From IMG/VR virus record IMGVR_UViG_3300033997_000296, positions 1 to 46,118 of that record: 46,118 nucleotides of DNA; one strand, given 5' to 3'. This stretch comes from a virus. The notes under the pieces are model-generated. The model saw nothing but the letters and a program-made list of their open reading frames with translations, searched no databases and was not told the origin of the DNA. The position numbers were made by a program, and so were the translations under genes. Below, in pieces: positions 1 through 6,835 of the stretch. Position 1 is the first letter of the stretch. Each line of letters begins with the position of its first letter.

Positions 1-127
1 GGTTCGGAACCGCCGCAGGGCCGCGAAAGCGGACCGAACAAGCGGCGTCCGCTTACTAATCCGCAGGATTATAAAAATCAGGACCGGATTCAGTTCTTTC
101 AGTGAACTCACGCTCATTCAAAAGCTT
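1..127. repeat. Exact terminal direct repeat (same as 45992-46118)
   Basis: The first 127 bases reappear without a mismatch as the last 127 bases. A repeat of exactly this length at contig ends is what a de Bruijn assembler leaves when it closes a circle with a k-mer of 127, so I read it as an assembly overlap, not a biological terminal repeat. The real molecule is then circular and 45,991 bp long. The repeat holds the 3' end of the rep gene and the hairpins beyond it. Confidence 0.9.
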
Positions 128-916
128 TTCGGCCTTTCGTGCCTCCAAATTTTTGCGGATGCGCTCGATGGCGGGGTTCGCCGTAGCCGGCTGGGTGTAG
201 TGAAACTGCATCTGCTTGGCTGCCGGCGTCTGGCGGCCTTCCTCGGCCCGCTGGGCGCGGTTCTGTGCTGCCCGCTCCACATAGCCCGCCAACTGCTCGG
301 CGCGTGCCCGGTCCTCTACAGTCTCCCTTAGGCGATCCGCCGGTGAAAGGCTGTCCATGTGCGCCTTGATGGCGTCTTGGCGTTCCTGACGGGCCTGTAC
401 AGCGTCGTCGGGCAGGGGCACGGCCTTCCTCGCATACTTGCCAAGAAGCGCCTTGGCGCGCGCCGGCAGGCTCAAACGATAGGCGTTGCTTGTCTGCTGC
501 ACCTGCGGGCCTGCGCCCTCGTTGCCGGTTGGGATATAGCGGCGCAACCAATCAACAAAGCCGTGGGTGCGAAGTGCATCGAGCGCGCGGCATACCGCAG
601 CTCGGGCGCGGCCGATCTTTTCCATGATAGTGCTGATGGACGGATCAAGCCGGCCGTTCCCGAAATCAACCAGATTGGTGAGGTAGTCCAGCACTTCAAG
701 CGCGACGTGACCGAGCGGGCCGGTGCGCTTACCTGGCTGTTTCATCGCCAGCTCGTACTTGCGCGCGGCAAGGAGGATTTCGCGGGCTTCGTGGCGGGGC
801 AGGGGCTTCCAGAACACTGCCTCACACTTGCCCTTCAGGCGGGAATTTCTGCGCACGGGTGCGCCGGTTCGTCTGGTGCCGGATTTTGCCTGCACCGCGC
901 CGATCTGCTGGAACAT
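56..916 (-). CDS. Candidate plasmid-type replication initiator, winged-helix (RepA-like)
   Basis: A 286-residue protein. Residues about 65-155 look like a winged helix: a helical start (GPLGHVALEVLDYL), a recognition-helix region (STIMEKIGRARAAVCRALDAL) and a wing (HGFVDWLRRYIPTG). The N-terminus is very basic and the C-terminal third is a charged helix. This layout resembles proteins annotated as replication protein A on small alphaproteobacterial plasmids. ATG at 914-916 is preceded by an AAGGGAA ribosome site. It is monocistronic and leftward, and converges on the serine resolvase gene across the contig junction. Its place beside the resolvase and the partition genes supports a role in plasmid replication, but the family call is from pattern only. 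It could instead be a phage transcription regulator. Confidence 0.6.
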   Translation of the reverse strand: MFQQIGAVQAKSGTRRTGAPVRRNSRLKGKCEAVFWKPLPRHEAREILLAARKYELAMKQPGKRTGPLGHVALEVLDYLTNLVDFGNGRLDPSISTIMEKIGRARAAVCRALDALRTHGFVDWLRRYIPTGNEGAGPQVQQTSNAYRLSLPARAKALLGKYARKAVPLPDDAVQARQERQDAIKAHMDSLSPADRLRETVEDRARAEQLAGYVERAAQNRAQRAEEGRQTPAAKQMQFHYTQPATANPAIERIRKNLEARKAEKLLNEREFTERTESGPDFYNPAD

Positions 917-1055
917 GGTTCCCTTTGTCCTCTCTCAAGAGGGCATGGACAGCAGACAAAAAATCAGCGTTCCCGCAAGCGCTAACATCTTGCGAGTTCG
1001 TTAATTCTGAACTATCTTGAGGATGTTCACGGTCCTCAAAGATCGTTTTGACTAC

Positions 1056-1064
1056 TTATCCAAA
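1056..1064 (+). promoter_or_regulatory. DnaA-box-like nonamer near rep
   Basis: TTATCCAAA differs from the consensus DnaA box TTATCCACA at one base. It lies in the 183-bp gap upstream of the rep gene, where a plasmid origin could be. The gap also has a small hairpin (CCTCTC-TCAA-GAGGG) just before the rep ribosome site. I see no clear iterons, so this is weak evidence for an origin. Confidence 0.25.
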
Positions 1065-1096
1065 AAAGCCCTGCCTCGCCAAAGGCGGGCTTTTTT
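1062..1096 (-). terminator. Intrinsic terminator ending the leftward early operon
   Basis: AAAAAAGCCC (1062-1071) pairs with GGGCTTTTTT (1087-1096). The stem is flanked by A and T runs, so it can stop transcription in both directions. It lies just past the stop codon of the gene at 1100-1315 and separates the leftward operon from rep. Confidence 0.8.
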
Positions 1097-1099
1097 ACT

Positions 1100-1315
1100 T
1101 TATGCCCTTGTTTGCTCTAGATAAAATCTAACTGCTTCTTCCAATATTGGGGCGCGGGATGATGCCCCTCGCTCCTGTTTCAAACGGTCAATCTCTGCTA
1201 CTACATCGCCCGGCATGGCGATGCTGACATTCACGAAGCCGGCTGCGGCTTGCCTTGCTCTAAGCGCTGCAACGCTTTCTCTAACTCTGGCCGTGCGACT
1301 GTCATTTTTGCTCAT
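1100..1315 (-). CDS. Small ribbon-helix-helix (CopG-like) DNA-binding protein
   Basis: A 71-residue protein. Residues about 27-70 fit a ribbon-helix-helix fold: a short strand (FVNVSIAMP), helix A (GDVVAEIDRLKQERG), then a turn with SSRAP and helix B (ILEEAVRFYLEQ). The SR pair at the turn and the hydrophobic spacing are typical of CopG/Arc-type repressors. The basic N-terminal helix may add DNA contacts. It is the last gene of the leftward operon, next to the rep gene, so control of rep is possible but not shown. An antitoxin role is another option, though no toxin gene lies beside it. Confidence 0.6.
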   Translation of the reverse strand: MSKNDSRTARVRESVAALRARQAAAGFVNVSIAMPGDVVAEIDRLKQERGASSRAPILEEAVRFYLEQTRA

Positions 1316-1410
1316 GATTTACATGTAACAGTGATTCCGTGTGATTCTGCAAGCGGCGTCACAAAGTTTCCTCGGTGATGGCGTTTCGTCGCTCGCAAAA
1401 CCGGCCGTGC

Positions 1411-1479
1411 CTACTGTGGCAACTCGTTATCCGGCCAGACGATATCCGTCTCAGGCTTCCATGGATTTATAACGCTCAT
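1411..1479 (-). CDS. Possible 22-residue micro-ORF
   Basis: The stop codon of the gene upstream (TAA, 1479-1481) overlaps an ATG (1477-1479) as TAATG. That ATG opens a 22-codon frame rich in Trp, Pro and acidic residues (it contains NPWKPETDIVWPDNE) and ends in TAG. The overlap suggests translational coupling. Size and lack of any known family make it uncertain. The rest of the 1316-1478 gap shows no other gene. Confidence 0.25.
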   Translation of the reverse strand: MSVINPWKPETDIVWPDNELPQ

Positions 1480-2030
1480 TAGGCAGACCCTTTCTCGGCC
1501 AATGCAAAAGGGGTTGCGTAGACGGCAATCATATTGCGTTCCGGGCAGCATGAAATCAGCGTCGGCTGCTTGGCCCTCTTCGCTGCCAGTTGCTCATCTG
1601 TCATTGATGAACCGCAGCCAGTGCACCGCACTCCAATTGGCTTGAAGTCGAGGGCGATTGTCTCGCCGCGCTGGTGCAACATCATCGCGAAATTGGCCAC
1701 GTCGACAGGGTCGCCCTTCTGAACGTGATGGGCGAGGGCCAGAGACAATGATTTCTGACTGCACCTTTCGTTGTCGCGCCAAATGTCGAGGCCGCCTGTC
1801 CGCTTCGTCGCCATCTTCTCTTTCATAGCAAGGGCAAACAGATCGACAGAGATATCGTCACCGTGCCGTTGGTCTGGCCGGCTCAAGATGGCGTGGACTT
1901 CATGGGCGGCGCGCAAGGTCGTATCGGAAAGCAGACCGCCATTGCCGCCCTTTCCCATCGTGCCGTTCATGTCGTGCTCGACCGCGTTCGCCAGTTTGAG
2001 AGCTGCGTTTGCCAGATCGTCGCGGCTCAT
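1479..2030 (-). CDS. Hypothetical phage early protein with Cys-rich C-terminus
   Basis: A 183-residue protein of no firm family. The middle (about residues 75-125) has a segment with KGDPVDVANFAMMLHQRGE, a pattern I know from uncharacterised phage early proteins. The C-terminal part has CTGCG and then SCCPE, four cysteines that could bind zinc. It starts with ATG inside the end of the next upstream gene (ATGAGC at 2030 overlaps that gene's stop), so it is translated in an operon with the gene at 2027-2488. No function is proposed. Confidence 0.6.
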   Translation of the reverse strand: MSRDDLANAALKLANAVEHDMNGTMGKGGNGGLLSDTTLRAAHEVHAILSRPDQRHGDDISVDLFALAMKEKMATKRTGGLDIWRDNERCSQKSLSLALAHHVQKGDPVDVANFAMMLHQRGETIALDFKPIGVRCTGCGSSMTDEQLAAKRAKQPTLISCCPERNMIAVYATPFALAEKGSA

Positions 2031-2488
2031 TGCTCTGCCCCTTCGATCCGCTCGAATCGGGCTGTGTCGCCGTCAACAATGAACCTGCGCGGCGTTTCGT
2101 AGCCTGACCACCAATAGGCGTCGATCTGGTGGACGCCTGCCTGCAAGTCGTTTTCGCTGATCAGCTCCCGTATAGACGGCTGAAGCGTGTCGGTGTCGCG
2201 ATCCACTCGAATGCATGTTGCGTCGGTAGGGATAGGAGAATCTGTCTCCCATGATCCATCTTCATTGATTGTGAGCGTGAAATCACCGAACTGGCGATGT
2301 TCATCAAACATGACGATATCGCCATGGTTCAATACCTGGCTGTAGCTCTCGGCGTCGTGTTGATCTTCCACGGGGCGAAGGTAGTAAGTTCCTGTATCGT
2401 CCCGGAAAATGAACAAATTGACGTCAGTCTGCGGGTCTGGAACGTACTCGTCCATCCAAGCAGATGGAAGAAACATAAGCTCTGTCAT
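2027..2488 (-). CDS. Hypothetical acidic protein
   Basis: A 153-residue acidic protein, rich in Asp, Glu, Tyr and Trp, with strand-like segments throughout and no membrane segment or signal peptide. I do not recognise the family. It lies 11 bp past the DUF5131 gene and overlaps the next gene downstream by 4 bp, so it belongs to the leftward early operon under the repressor-controlled promoter near 5020-5049. Acidic early phage proteins are sometimes DNA mimics or inhibitors of host enzymes, but nothing here shows that. Confidence 0.6.
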   Translation of the reverse strand: MTELMFLPSAWMDEYVPDPQTDVNLFIFRDDTGTYYLRPVEDQHDAESYSQVLNHGDIVMFDEHRQFGDFTLTINEDGSWETDSPIPTDATCIRVDRDTDTLQPSIRELISENDLQAGVHQIDAYWWSGYETPRRFIVDGDTARFERIEGAEQ

Positions 2489-2499
2489 CGGATCGCCTT

Positions 2500-3585
2500 T
2501 CAGGCTGCGGAGGTTTTCAGGGTGAGGGCAGGGACGGCGGGGCGGGCGTTATGCTCGATGCTGTCCAGAAAGCGGCCTGTCTTGCGCTTGCCGGCGCGGA
2601 TCATGCTGTGGTCCGGGTCCAGCTCGTCGCACCACATGGGCTTGTGCCAGTGTTCCCATTCCTCGCCGGTCCACTCCATCCAATCGTACCGGCTGATTTC
2701 CGGGTCATCATCGAGCGTGACCGCGCCGAGCTGGGGCACGTACTCGCCCCATTGCTTGAAATGAAAGGCAACGCCGGCGTCTGCACACTGATCGCGCAGG
2801 CCGCGAACCCAGTCCGGATGCGCCGGCCGGGCCTCGTGTTTGCCCTGGTCGGTTTCGCCGCCGGCAATTACCCACTGGATGCCGTGGCAAAGACCGACAT
2901 AGTCTCGGCCGTTGTGGACATTGGATGTGCTGGGCATGTCGTTGTCTTCTGGCCGCATCCAGATTTTGCCGCGCAAAGCGTCGGTATGATATTTGGATTC
3001 CGGATATTCCTTGAACACCGTCAGATCGACTGGGCCAATAAGCGGCTCGCACGATAGGAACAGGAAGAGCGGGTGCGTCTTGGCGCGCCATAGATCAGCG
3101 CTCGCCTGCAGCAATGCCGGCACGTTGATATTCGCCCTCGGTTGATCCTCAACCGTGGTTCCGATCGCTGCATTTTCCGGCAGGCCACCGGCCTTTTCGG
3201 CCATTTTGGCAATGTTCATCGGGCGCTTCGTCAACAACAGCCAGACAAGGTGCGGGGTGGCGCGGATAAGGTCGAATAGATCCCGGCGCCATTCATCTGG
3301 AACGGCGTTATCGAACACGTCAGCGAGCGAAGCGCAGAACACAAATGGGCGCGTGCCTTCCTTTGCGGCCTTGGCGTTCCATGCAAGCGGCTTGCGCCAG
3401 TTAGTGGCGCTGGTGCGGACGCGGGTGCCGTTGCCTTTGCCCGGCCCGCCCCACTCGGCGCGGTGCATGCGGGTTTCCATCAGGTGGGCGGCGTAACAGC
3501 CATCACAAGCCGGCGCGATCCGGGTGCAGCCAATCCAAGGATTAAACGTCATGTCCGCCCATGAAATGTTCGTTGTATCAGCCAT
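2500..3585 (-). CDS. DUF5131 / phage Gp37-Gp68 family protein
   Basis: A 361-residue protein opening with the family hallmark: SWADMTFNPWIGC followed by more Cys residues (C20, C27, C30) that form a C-x6-C-x2-C cluster, then ATNWRKPL and later LLTKRPMNI. This matches the family called phage Gp37/Gp68 or DUF5131, common in phages and mobile DNA. The N-terminal cysteine cluster looks like a metal or iron-sulphur site as in radical-SAM enzymes, but the reaction is unknown. ATG at 3583-3585 overlaps the end of the upstream gene by 8 bp. The length agrees with full-length family members. Confidence 0.85.
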   Translation of the reverse strand: MADTTNISWADMTFNPWIGCTRIAPACDGCYAAHLMETRMHRAEWGGPGKGNGTRVRTSATNWRKPLAWNAKAAKEGTRPFVFCASLADVFDNAVPDEWRRDLFDLIRATPHLVWLLLTKRPMNIAKMAEKAGGLPENAAIGTTVEDQPRANINVPALLQASADLWRAKTHPLFLFLSCEPLIGPVDLTVFKEYPESKYHTDALRGKIWMRPEDNDMPSTSNVHNGRDYVGLCHGIQWVIAGGETDQGKHEARPAHPDWVRGLRDQCADAGVAFHFKQWGEYVPQLGAVTLDDDPEISRYDWMEWTGEEWEHWHKPMWCDELDPDHSMIRAGKRKTGRFLDSIEHNARPAVPALTLKTSAA

Positions 3586-3841
3586 TGGCGCGGGCCTTGC
3601 CTTCGTTGGTCAGGGAGTAGCGAAAATAATTCGCTGCCACGCGCTTGACCGAAACATAACCGGAAGCCTCCATGCGGCGTGCCGCAGCTGCGCACGATGG
3701 GCCGAGAGAAGAAGGGCGAAAGCCTTCAGAATTGGCGGGGAATTTTGCGTGTAATTTGGACAGCCGCTCCAAAGCCTTTCGCTCCAATGGAGTGAGGGCG
3801 ATGAAGATTGCTTGGGTATTGGTGGGGCTGGCCGTGGTCAT
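3578..3841 (-). CDS. Small winged-helix-like hypothetical protein
   Basis: An 87-residue basic protein. Residues about 17-85 can be read as a winged helix: LTPLERKALERLSKLH, then a Cys/Ala-rich helix (SCAAAARRMEASGYV) and a wing with Tyr (SVKRVAANYFRYSLTNEGKA). The ending SLTNEGKARA resembles small phage HTH proteins that finish in LT.EG. Its ATG overlaps the stop codon of the upstream gene (ATGA, 3838-3841), so the two are coupled. A DNA-binding role is inferred from shape only. Confidence 0.5.
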   Translation of the reverse strand: MTTASPTNTQAIFIALTPLERKALERLSKLHAKFPANSEGFRPSSLGPSCAAAARRMEASGYVSVKRVAANYFRYSLTNEGKARANG

Positions 3842-4650
3842 ACTGCTGCCTCGGCGGTTTGGCTTGACTTCGGCTGGATCAGGAAGTGTTCCGGAATGGG
3901 GCTGGCCTCGGCCGACTTAAAGCCCATCCAGACGCCGATAAACTCGGGGCAGTCAGTCATCTGGAGAACGAACATTTGCGCTTCCGATTTTTCGGGTTTG
4001 CGGGGGCAACTGACGAGTGTTGCTGACGGATGGTCTTTTGCCAGCACCTCAACCAGCGGATTGAAAAGGGCAGGGACAACCGGGTTGAAGCAGATCGACG
4101 GATAAGAAATCTGCCGGGTCGCGAGCAAAGCGCGCCAGTCCAAGGCGGTTTCTGTCGGTGTCAGGCGGTAATCCAGCCCGCGCGTATGATCCCGAACGCT
4201 GCACGGGGCGGAATATAGAGCAGGCTGAAACTCGTCATCCTGATCGGCCCATGCGGGATTTCGCATTTTCGGGCTGATATGCATGCCGGCCGGATAGAAA
4301 TAGACCATACCTGGCTGAAGCCATTCAGGCACGGTCGCTGCATACTCCTCGCCCCAATACGTCATAGATGGAACCGTGATGCCCTTGGCGGCGGCAAAGG
4401 CTGCATCCGGAATGTCGAGCGTTGCCGGCGCTTCGATAAAGCCCTCCGGATCATGGATGACCGCGGTGGCGTGGCCGGTCACGGCCACGATATAGACGCC
4501 GCCAATGTCGGCCGGCTCAAGCCGAATGCTGCCGTACATCAGGTGGAAAGGGTGAACTTCGCGGGCGTACTTCACAAATGAATGGAGCGGGTGAAGGTAC
4601 TTGGCCTGAAAGCCGCCGAGGCCAAACTTTGGTTCTGTCTTGTCTGTCAT
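3838..4650 (-). CDS. Hypothetical phage protein; weak resemblance to a sliding clamp
   Basis: 270 residues from the ATG at 4648-4650 (MTDKTEPKF). A longer frame runs upstream to 4860, but that part crosses the palindromic element at 4682-4711 and overlaps another likely gene, so I use the internal ATG. Two stretches loosely recall DNA polymerase III beta-clamp repeats: VYIVAVTGHATAVIHDPEGF near residues 50-70 and a C-terminal FIGVWMGFK. This is a faint likeness and may be chance. It lies in the leftward operon, overlapping the gene downstream by 4 bp. Function unknown. Confidence 0.55.
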   Translation of the reverse strand: MTDKTEPKFGLGGFQAKYLHPLHSFVKYAREVHPFHLMYGSIRLEPADIGGVYIVAVTGHATAVIHDPEGFIEAPATLDIPDAAFAAAKGITVPSMTYWGEEYAATVPEWLQPGMVYFYPAGMHISPKMRNPAWADQDDEFQPALYSAPCSVRDHTRGLDYRLTPTETALDWRALLATRQISYPSICFNPVVPALFNPLVEVLAKDHPSATLVSCPRKPEKSEAQMFVLQMTDCPEFIGVWMGFKSAEASPIPEHFLIQPKSSQTAEAAV

Positions 4651-4681
4651 TGCTTGTCGCCCTGTCCGTCTCTTCGGGAAA

Positions 4682-4711
4682 CCGCACCTGCCTGCGCAGG
4701 CGAAGGTGCGG
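4682..4711. repeat. Palindromic intergenic element, copy 1
   Basis: An inverted repeat with outer arms CCGCACC and GGTGCGG and a GC-rich centre (CTGCCTGCGCAGGCGAA). Copy 2, in the opposite orientation, is at 38210-38240 and shares both arms and the CGCCTGCGCAGGC core, with a few differences. Both copies are between genes. It looks like a small mobile or REP-like palindrome. No T run follows it, so it is not a classic terminator. Confidence 0.7.
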
Positions 4712-4726
4712 AAACCGGAAGGGGCG

Positions 4727-4909
4727 TTAGGCCGCTTCACGACGGGCAAGGCGGCCGGCCAACTCGCGGGCCTCCTCGCCATACTTTTTGATCTGTTCCC
4801 GGGTAAATCGGTCGGCGATGTCGTTCTCGGTGCAGCCTTCGCCGAGGCCCAAAATTGCATCCGCCATCTTGTTGATGATCTTGTTCTCTTCCTGCGAGCG
4901 CTGTTTCAT
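4727..4909 (-). CDS. Small hypothetical protein, first gene of the leftward operon
   Basis: A 60-residue, highly charged, probably all-helical protein (MKQRSQEENKIINK..., ending ELAGRLARREAA). ATG at 4907-4909 has a GGAGA site about 7 bases upstream. It is the first gene after the leftward promoter at 5020-5049 and so takes the place of the first early leftward gene of lambdoid phages. The family is not recognised. Confidence 0.55.
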   Translation of the reverse strand: MKQRSQEENKIINKMADAILGLGEGCTENDIADRFTREQIKKYGEEARELAGRLARREAA

Positions 4910-5019
4910 GCCTGGTTCTCCATCCTGTTGAGGTGGATGGGCGGCATGTCATTTCGAGGAAAGCCGCCCATCCGGGAACCCTTCTGCCGTGAGGGGGCTC
5001 AACGGTTCGGGATGGCGGG

Positions 5020-5049
5020 AATATGTCGATAAACGACAATCAAAGTCAA
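5020..5049 (-). promoter_or_regulatory. Leftward early promoter (PL-like)
   Basis: Read leftward, TTGACT (5044-5049) is a good -35 box, followed by an 18-base spacer and CATATT (5020-5025) as the -10 box. The spacer contains operator 5024-5038, so repressor binding would block it. The rightward promoter at 5848-5877 has the same spacing and the same -10 box. It should drive the genes from 4909 down to 1100. Confidence 0.65.
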
Positions 5050-5073
5050 GCGAGGGCATGTCGAATTTCGACA
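5024..5073. promoter_or_regulatory. Left operator pair, TGTCG-N5-CGACA
   Basis: Two palindromes with perfect half sites: TGTCGATAAACGACA at 5024-5038 and TGTCGAATTTCGACA at 5059-5073, 35 bp apart centre to centre. A third, imperfect copy (TGTCGATCAATGACA, 5102-5116) lies inside the terminator at 5093-5125. Matching sites lie on the other side of the repressor gene, so these are the likely binding sites for the repressor and the Cro-like protein. Confidence 0.8.
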
Positions 5074-5092
5074 ATACATTAGGAGAACAAAA

Positions 5093-5125
5093 AAAGACCT
5101 ATGTCGATCAATGACATAGGTCTTT
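5093..5125. terminator. Bidirectional terminator after the repressor gene, overlapping an operator-like site
   Basis: A perfect 13-bp stem: AAAGACCTATGTC (5093-5105) and GACATAGGTCTTT (5113-5125) with a 7-base loop. An A run precedes it and a T run ends it, so leftward transcripts from the repressor gene would stop here. The stem includes an operator-like sequence (5102-5116), so a protein bound to DNA there could also affect this spot. Confidence 0.8.
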
Positions 5126-5155
5126 GAGAAATCCGAGCGCTTTTGGCGGGTGGCT

Positions 5156-5788
5156 TTAGGTCTCGCGTTGTACCGAGAACGTCACTCTACCCACGATCCT
5201 CACGATGTCGTTATCGCCGCCGCTCAAGTCGATGGGCTGCTGGTGACGGGGATCATTCGATTCCGGCAGCAACCAGAATTTCCCTTCGTCATCCTTGAAC
5301 AGCGTTTTCACCGTGGCTTCGCGCAAGCCGTCTGCACGCTCTCGCTCCACGATGTATCTTTTGCCGGGGATAGGGGATTCTCCGGTTTCCATCAGGCTGG
5401 TGTAAATGACTGCCGAACCTTCGGCATAACGCTTATTCATAGACGGTCCGCGCGTTTCCGCGCCATAAAGCATGACGTTCTGAAACTCTGGATCATTCGG
5501 AACGATTACGTCATAGCAATCGTCTTCATGCCAGAGCAGTGATTCTGCCCATTCCCCCGCCTGCACATGCTGACGCACCCTAACCGTCCGCACATTGCCG
5601 TGGCTGGCGATCAGTTCGGCCGGCTGCCTGTGGAAAAACTCGGCCAGCTTTTCTATCTTGGAAAGGGTTAACTGCGTCTTGCCCGTTTCCAGCCGGTTGT
5701 AATTTTCAGTAGTGATATCAAGCACCGCAGCCGCTTCCGCCTGCGTCTTGCCACTCATTTCCCGGATTTTTCTGATCTGATTTGTCAT
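5156..5788 (-). CDS. Phage repressor, XRE helix-turn-helix plus S24/LexA-type self-cleaving domain
   Basis: 210 residues from the ATG at 5786-5788. Residues 1-60 form an XRE-type helix-turn-helix (GKTQAEAAAVLDITTENYNRLETGK). The C-terminal half is an S24 peptidase domain: Ser116 in RGPSMNKRYAEGS and Lys161 in EATVKTLF fit the Ser-Lys pair, and VQAGEW at 75-80 gives the Ala77-Gly78 bond cut in LexA and CI proteins. The sequence therefore points to an SOS-sensitive repressor that holds the prophage silent. The frame is open 22 codons further upstream, but that stretch lies over the operators and promoter. A TATAAA box ends 6 bases before the ATG, so the mRNA may be leaderless, as for lambda cI from PRM. 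Confidence 0.9.
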   Translation of the reverse strand: MTNQIRKIREMSGKTQAEAAAVLDITTENYNRLETGKTQLTLSKIEKLAEFFHRQPAELIASHGNVRTVRVRQHVQAGEWAESLLWHEDDCYDVIVPNDPEFQNVMLYGAETRGPSMNKRYAEGSAVIYTSLMETGESPIPGKRYIVERERADGLREATVKTLFKDDEGKFWLLPESNDPRHQQPIDLSGGDNDIVRIVGRVTFSVQRET

Positions 5789-5794
5789 GGTTTC

Positions 5795-5823
5795 TTTATA
5801 GCGATTTTCGACAAATGCGGTAT
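5795..5823 (-). promoter_or_regulatory. Candidate repressor-maintenance promoter (PRM-like)
   Basis: Read leftward, TATAAA (5795-5800) is a good -10 box only 6 bases before the repressor ATG, which would make the transcript start at or next to the start codon. The matching -35 region (about 5818-5823) is poor. The operator at 5823-5837 touches this -35 region, where a bound repressor could activate, as at lambda PRM. This is inferred from spacing. Confidence 0.45.
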
Positions 5824-5873
5824 GTCGGTTTTCGACAAGTATTTTGATTGACATTTATTGTCGTTTATCGACA
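5799..5873. promoter_or_regulatory. Right operator set: two strong sites and one weak site
   Basis: TGTCGGTTTTCGACA (5823-5837) and TGTCGTTTATCGACA (5859-5873) have perfect half sites. A weaker one, TAGCGATTTTCGACA (5799-5813), keeps only one half. The 5859 site fills the spacer of the rightward promoter; the weak site overlaps the -10 side of the repressor's own promoter. Three graded sites between divergent genes copy the logic of lambda OR. Confidence 0.8.
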
Positions 5874-5877
5874 TATT
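5848..5877 (+). promoter_or_regulatory. Rightward early promoter (PR-like)
   Basis: TTGACA (5848-5853) is a consensus -35 box, followed by an 18-base spacer and CATATT (5872-5877). Transcription should begin near 5884, right at the ATG at 5885, so the first message is probably leaderless. The operator 5859-5873 lies in the spacer and reaches into the -10 box. Confidence 0.7.
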
Positions 5878-5884
5878 CCCCGCC

Positions 5885-6142
5885 ATGCGATTGAAAGAGT
5901 GGCGACTGACGCGCGGAAAGACCCTGGCTGACATGGCGGCGCTTCTCGGTATCGAGAGGGCGCGCACCTATCAGCGTTACGAGGACGGGGAAAATCGCGC
6001 CGATGCTCACTTGGTCGAGCGCATCCGTAACGTCACCAACAATGATGTTGCCGTCATCGACATGCACAACCAGCGTCTTGAATGGCTGAAAGCCAATCGC
6101 TCGGACCTGTTTTCTGAACCGGCAGGTGCCGCAAATGAATAG
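5885..6142 (+). CDS. Cro-like helix-turn-helix repressor
   Basis: 85 residues starting MRLKEWRLTRGKTLADMAALLG, an XRE-type helix-turn-helix (helix 2 TLADMAALLGI, helix 3 ARTYQRYEDGENR). It is divergent from the S24 repressor and is the first gene of the rightward operon, the classic position of cro. An open frame extends 9 codons upstream from a TTG at 5858, but that codon is inside the promoter spacer and cannot be in the message. No ribosome site precedes ATG 5885, and the predicted transcript start is next to it, so translation is probably leaderless. Confidence 0.75.
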   Translation: MRLKEWRLTRGKTLADMAALLGIERARTYQRYEDGENRADAHLVERIRNVTNNDVAVIDMHNQRLEWLKANRSDLFSEPAGAANE

Positions 6143-6281
6143 AGCGGGCACCACCATAGTTTCCAATCGCGCGGCCTTTCCTCCCGGCCTGCTGCGGCCC
6201 GCGCCGGGGCGCAATCTCACTGATGCTCTGGCGCGGGTTTCTAACTTTGTTTCGCATCGGGTGATCTCCGTAACTCTGTAG
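6135..6281 (+). CDS. Small hypothetical protein overlapping cro
   Basis: A 48-codon frame whose ATG (6135-6137) lies inside the last codons of the Cro-like gene (ATGAATAG). The product starts MNRAGTTIVSNRAAF, has a Pro/Arg stretch and ends HRVISVTL. It fills the space after cro, and stop-start overlaps are the rule in this operon. I do not recognise the family. The 83 bases after it hold a T8 run (about 6343) after a short GGAA-TTCC stem, a weak candidate for a terminator ahead of the next gene. Confidence 0.4.
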   Translation: MNRAGTTIVSNRAAFPPGLLRPAPGRNLTDALARVSNFVSHRVISVTL

Positions 6282-6364
6282 CTGTCACCTGAATACGCCG
6301 CCTGCGAACGGCATTCACGGAATCATTTCCAGATTTTTTTTCCTTGCTTTTGTGGGGTCTCTAA

Positions 6365-6835
6365 GTGCGTCAGAATTCCAAGATTTTTGAAACTGCTCTC
6401 AAGGCTAACACGCAGGCGGCATACGATGCGGTCGGCGGCACCTCTTCCGCTTCCGGCCTGCTCGGCGTTGGTATCTCCGCGTTGTCGAAATACGCATCGC
6501 AAGATGAGCAGTGGAAAGACAATTTCATTCGCATTGATCTAGCGGTCGATCTGGATCGCAGGTCCCCCCATCCGTTCATTCTCACTACGATGGCAAGAGA
6601 GCTGGGCTTTGCGCTGGTCCGTGACGACTTGCCGGCAGGGGGTGACGTCAAGCTCTGCCCAATGAGCCTGCTCAAGCTAGATCGCGTACTCGACGATGTC
6701 GTCGATGAGGTTGCAAACGCACTGTCGGACGGCCACGCGGACGCTTACGAGCGCAAGGAAATCCGGAAGCGCATTGCATCCGCAAAGATCGCCTTGGCCC
6801 GCCTCGACGCGATGATGATCGGCGGTGACGAATGA
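6365..6835 (+). CDS. CII-like phage regulatory protein (CP76-type)
   Basis: 156 residues from a GTG at 6365. The N-terminal half has a helix-turn-helix-like stretch (DAVGGTSSASGLLGVGISALSKYAS), followed by a segment, DRRSPHPFILTTMARELGF, that resembles the Phage_CP76/CII regulator family, where Pro-His-Pro is followed by a helix. The C-terminal 50 residues are a charged helix (ERKEIRKRIASAKIALARL), probably for multimer formation. Its place right after cro agrees with a CII-type switch regulator. The family call rests on recalled pattern and needs a profile search. Confidence 0.5.
   Translation: MRQNSKIFETALKANTQAAYDAVGGTSSASGLLGVGISALSKYASQDEQWKDNFIRIDLAVDLDRRSPHPFILTTMARELGFALVRDDLPAGGDVKLCPMSLLKLDRVLDDVVDEVANALSDGHADAYERKEIRKRIASAKIALARLDAMMIGGDE

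Noticed and set aside
1-127. Terminal repeat as a true phage direct terminal repeat
   Set aside because: Its length equals a common assembler k-mer, and the terminase type and genome layout do not suggest short terminal repeats.
114-551. Long frames opposite or inside rep and other genes
   Set aside because: High G+C DNA opens many shadow frames; these lack ribosome sites and protein-like patterns and overlap well-supported genes.
5858-5884. Upstream TTG start for the Cro-like gene
   Set aside because: The codon lies inside the promoter spacer and operator, upstream of the predicted transcript start.
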